Source: an uncultured Clostridium sp. (GTDB taxonomy: Bacteria; Bacillota; Clostridia; TANB77; CAG-508). From it: a DNA stretch of 33,178 nt. This document shows, piece after piece, positions 31,644 to 33,178 of this stretch. Each line of letters begins with the position of its first letter. Position 1 is the first letter of the stretch. The notes below the pieces were generated by a model that worked only from the letters and a program-made list of their open reading frames with translations, did no database searches and was not told where the DNA came from. Made by a program: the position numbers and the translations under genes. Location: positions 1-33,178 of the forward strand of contig CATYUF010000014.1 of assembly GCA_958413095.1 (NCBI GenBank), in the 5' to 3' direction.

Positions 31644-33178
31644 TTACTGCCAAGATAAAATAGGATAACCACTATTTATATTTTTAGTATCAGATTTATA
31701 TGCTGAGCCTAGTGTCGAAGCTAAATTCTTTAACTGTGAAGAATTTTTAGGTGTCGCTCCAACATTATTTGCATTATTAGTACTCACATTCCATCCTATT
31801 CCATATGATGGACCTGTTCCTGATAGCCAAAAACTATTTGTTATTGTTAATGTTCCATTTTGATTTTTTAACCCTAAAATTCCACCTTTATTTTGTGGAG
31901 CTGATACATTTCCTCGGTTATAACAATTTTGAATTGTAACTTTTCCTCCATCTCCAACTGCATCCCCTACAATTCCTCCAGCGTCGTTTGCTGATGATAT
32001 TGTGGCTGTATTATAGCAATTTAAAATAGATATAGTACTTTCATATGCTGCAAATCCAATAATTCCCCCTATCATGCTATACCCATCTTCTGGCGAAGAT
32101 TCTGTAGAAGTAACTGTTCCTTTGTTAACAGACAACTCTATTGTTCCATGACCTGATCCACATATTCCTCCTACACCATGTATCCCAGTGACTGAGCCTG
32201 TATTTATGCATTTGCTAATTTTAGATGAATTATTAATGTTTTCTCCCACTATTCCACCAATGTTCCAACCTGATGCATCTCCTTTACCAGTTGTTTTTAT
32301 ATAATTCACTGTTGCATTGTTCTTGCATGAAATAATCCTTCCTCTTTCATTTATGCCACATATTCCTCCTGCTTTATACAAAGATGTTACATATCCATTT
32401 TGAATATTTACATTTTCAATAGTTCCTCTATTATGGCCAACTAAAATTCCTATCTTCTGTGAATTGCTATATATTGAGGCTCCTGATATATTTAAATTTT
32501 TAATTATTGTAGTACTATTAGTAACTCCAAAAAGTCCCATATTACTCATATTACTTGTTTTATGATTAATATATAATCCATTAATAGTATGATTATTCCC
32601 ATTATATGTTCCATTAAAACCATTGATTGGTGTCCAATTTCCAGAAGAACTTCCACCTATATTAATATCTGCTATTTGTGTAATAGTTACACCTTGATAT
32701 GTTGTTCCAGTATTTACTCTATCTATAAAAGTTTTCAATTCTGCTAATGTCTTTATAGTATTATCTGTTATTGTAATAGTACTTGACTGTTTAGTATTCC
32801 CAGCTTTATCAGTTACAATAACATAAGCATTTACACTTCCAAAAGTTGTTGTATGTGTATAAGTTGCTGAGCCATTTGATGTTGTCTGAGTTGATTTTAA
32901 TGCACCACCAACATAAAATTTATAGCTCGCTAAACCACTTTGCCCATCAGCACCTTTTGCAGTTATTGTTACTGTTTTATTACTAACACTACCAGCAGAC
33001 ACTGTTGAAGTTGAAGGTACAGTCTTATCAATATTAGTAACAGCAATAGCCTTTTTATTAACATTTCCACTAGCATTCTTTACATAGAAATAATATGTTC
33101 CATTTGATGTTACAGTATGAGTCCTTGAAATTTCAGCAGTTGTATTTGTAACACCTACCCATCCTCCTGAAGAAGCTG
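31644..33178 (-). CDS. Secreted Ig-like / GLUG-repeat surface protein; N-terminus beyond window
   Basis: The frame is open from the right edge (first complete codon at 33176) to a stop at 31644, 511 codons. The first part holds two Ig-like beta domains: one around SRTHTVTSNGTYYFYVKNAS, then SNKTVTITAKGADGQSGLAS to DKAGNTKQSSTITI. After a short linker comes a beta-helix of GLUG-type repeats (GLFGVTNSTTIIKNLNISGA, AGGICGINERG, GIVGENINNSSKISKC, GGIIGFAAYESTISILNCYN, AGGIVGDAVGDGGKVTIQNC, KGGILGLKNQNG). The C-terminus is SGYPILSWQ, a common ending for this protein type, with no LPxTG motif. Such proteins are exported adhesin- or carbohydrate-associated factors; the role is inferred. An internal GTG at 33002 is not the true start. 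Confidence 0.85.
   Translation of the reverse strand, partial: ASSGGWVGVTNTTAEISRTHTVTSNGTYYFYVKNASGNVNKKAIAVTNIDKTVPSTSTVSAGSVSNKTVTITAKGADGQSGLASYKFYVGGALKSTQTTSNGSATYTHTTTFGSVNAYVIVTDKAGNTKQSSTITITDNTIKTLAELKTFIDRVNTGTTYQGVTITQIADINIGGSSSGNWTPINGFNGTYNGNNHTINGLYINHKTSNMSNMGLFGVTNSTTIIKNLNISGASIYSNSQKIGILVGHNRGTIENVNIQNGYVTSLYKAGGICGINERGRIISCKNNATVNYIKTTGKGDASGWNIGGIVGENINNSSKISKCINTGSVTGIHGVGGICGSGHGTIELSVNKGTVTSTESSPEDGYSMIGGIIGFAAYESTISILNCYNTATISSANDAGGIVGDAVGDGGKVTIQNCYNRGNVSAPQNKGGILGLKNQNGTLTITNSFWLSGTGPSYGIGWNVSTNNANNVGATPKNSSQLKNLASTLGSAYKSDTKNINSGYPILSWQ

Overview
This is an AT-rich chromosomal segment from a spore-forming-lineage Firmicute, most likely an uncultured gut Clostridia species. 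The case rests on the low-GC codon use, strong AGGAGG ribosome binding sites, canonical sigma-A promoters with 17-bp spacers, the 137-residue S12 type, a Spo0E-like phosphatase, and the gene order gdpP - rplI - dnaB. The genus is inference. Nearly every gene is on the minus strand. Exceptions are a frameshifted D,D-carboxypeptidase (2708-3983), a small XRE regulator (22516-22746) and a 43-codon orphan gene (28868-28999). I saw no tRNA, rRNA, CRISPR array, IS element or phage gene.

Layout. 1-2383: N-terminal part of a secreted thioester-domain surface protein that runs off the left edge. 2708-3983: dacF-like gene broken by one extra base. 4229-5659: plsX and acpP (lipid synthesis), each with its own promoter and a nearby inverted repeat. 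5829-6023: 64-residue two-helix membrane protein. 6119-11094: the str operon (rpsL, rpsG, fusA, tuf), with a promoter carrying a 12-bp palindrome at the start site and three copies of a roughly 110-127-bp long-hairpin element in its spacers. 11310-15066: a 576-residue coiled-coil orphan, trmFO, and a 170-residue coiled-coil orphan overlapping trmFO. 15202-18951: a SWIM-SNF2 helicase and a Spo0E-like gene. 19160-21737: an M16 peptidase pair, one member lacking the zinc motif. 22110-22280: rpsU, divergent from the XRE gene. 22937-26534: tilS, then ftsH with its own promoter and a membrane-anchored J-domain protein. 26636-28554: rplI-dnaB. 28790-29480: a compact intergenic region with the 43-codon gene, a candidate minus-strand small RNA and two related hairpins. 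29489-31504: gdpP (c-di-AMP phosphodiesterase). 31644-33178: C-terminal part of a secreted Ig/GLUG-repeat protein that runs off the right edge.

The core is translation (EF-Tu, EF-G, S7, S12, S21, L9, TrmFO, TilS), replication (DnaB), lipid precursor supply, membrane proteolysis (FtsH) and second-messenger turnover (GdpP), flanked by two large surface proteins. The least expected content is non-coding. The three str-operon hairpins differ in their stems by paired changes, and their imperfect positions are G-U pairs only if the plus strand, antisense to the operon, is the folded strand. The gdpP-rplI spacer holds a promoter-to-terminator unit with no reading frame, and a separate tiny gene whose ribosome binding site is partly buried in a 5' hairpin.
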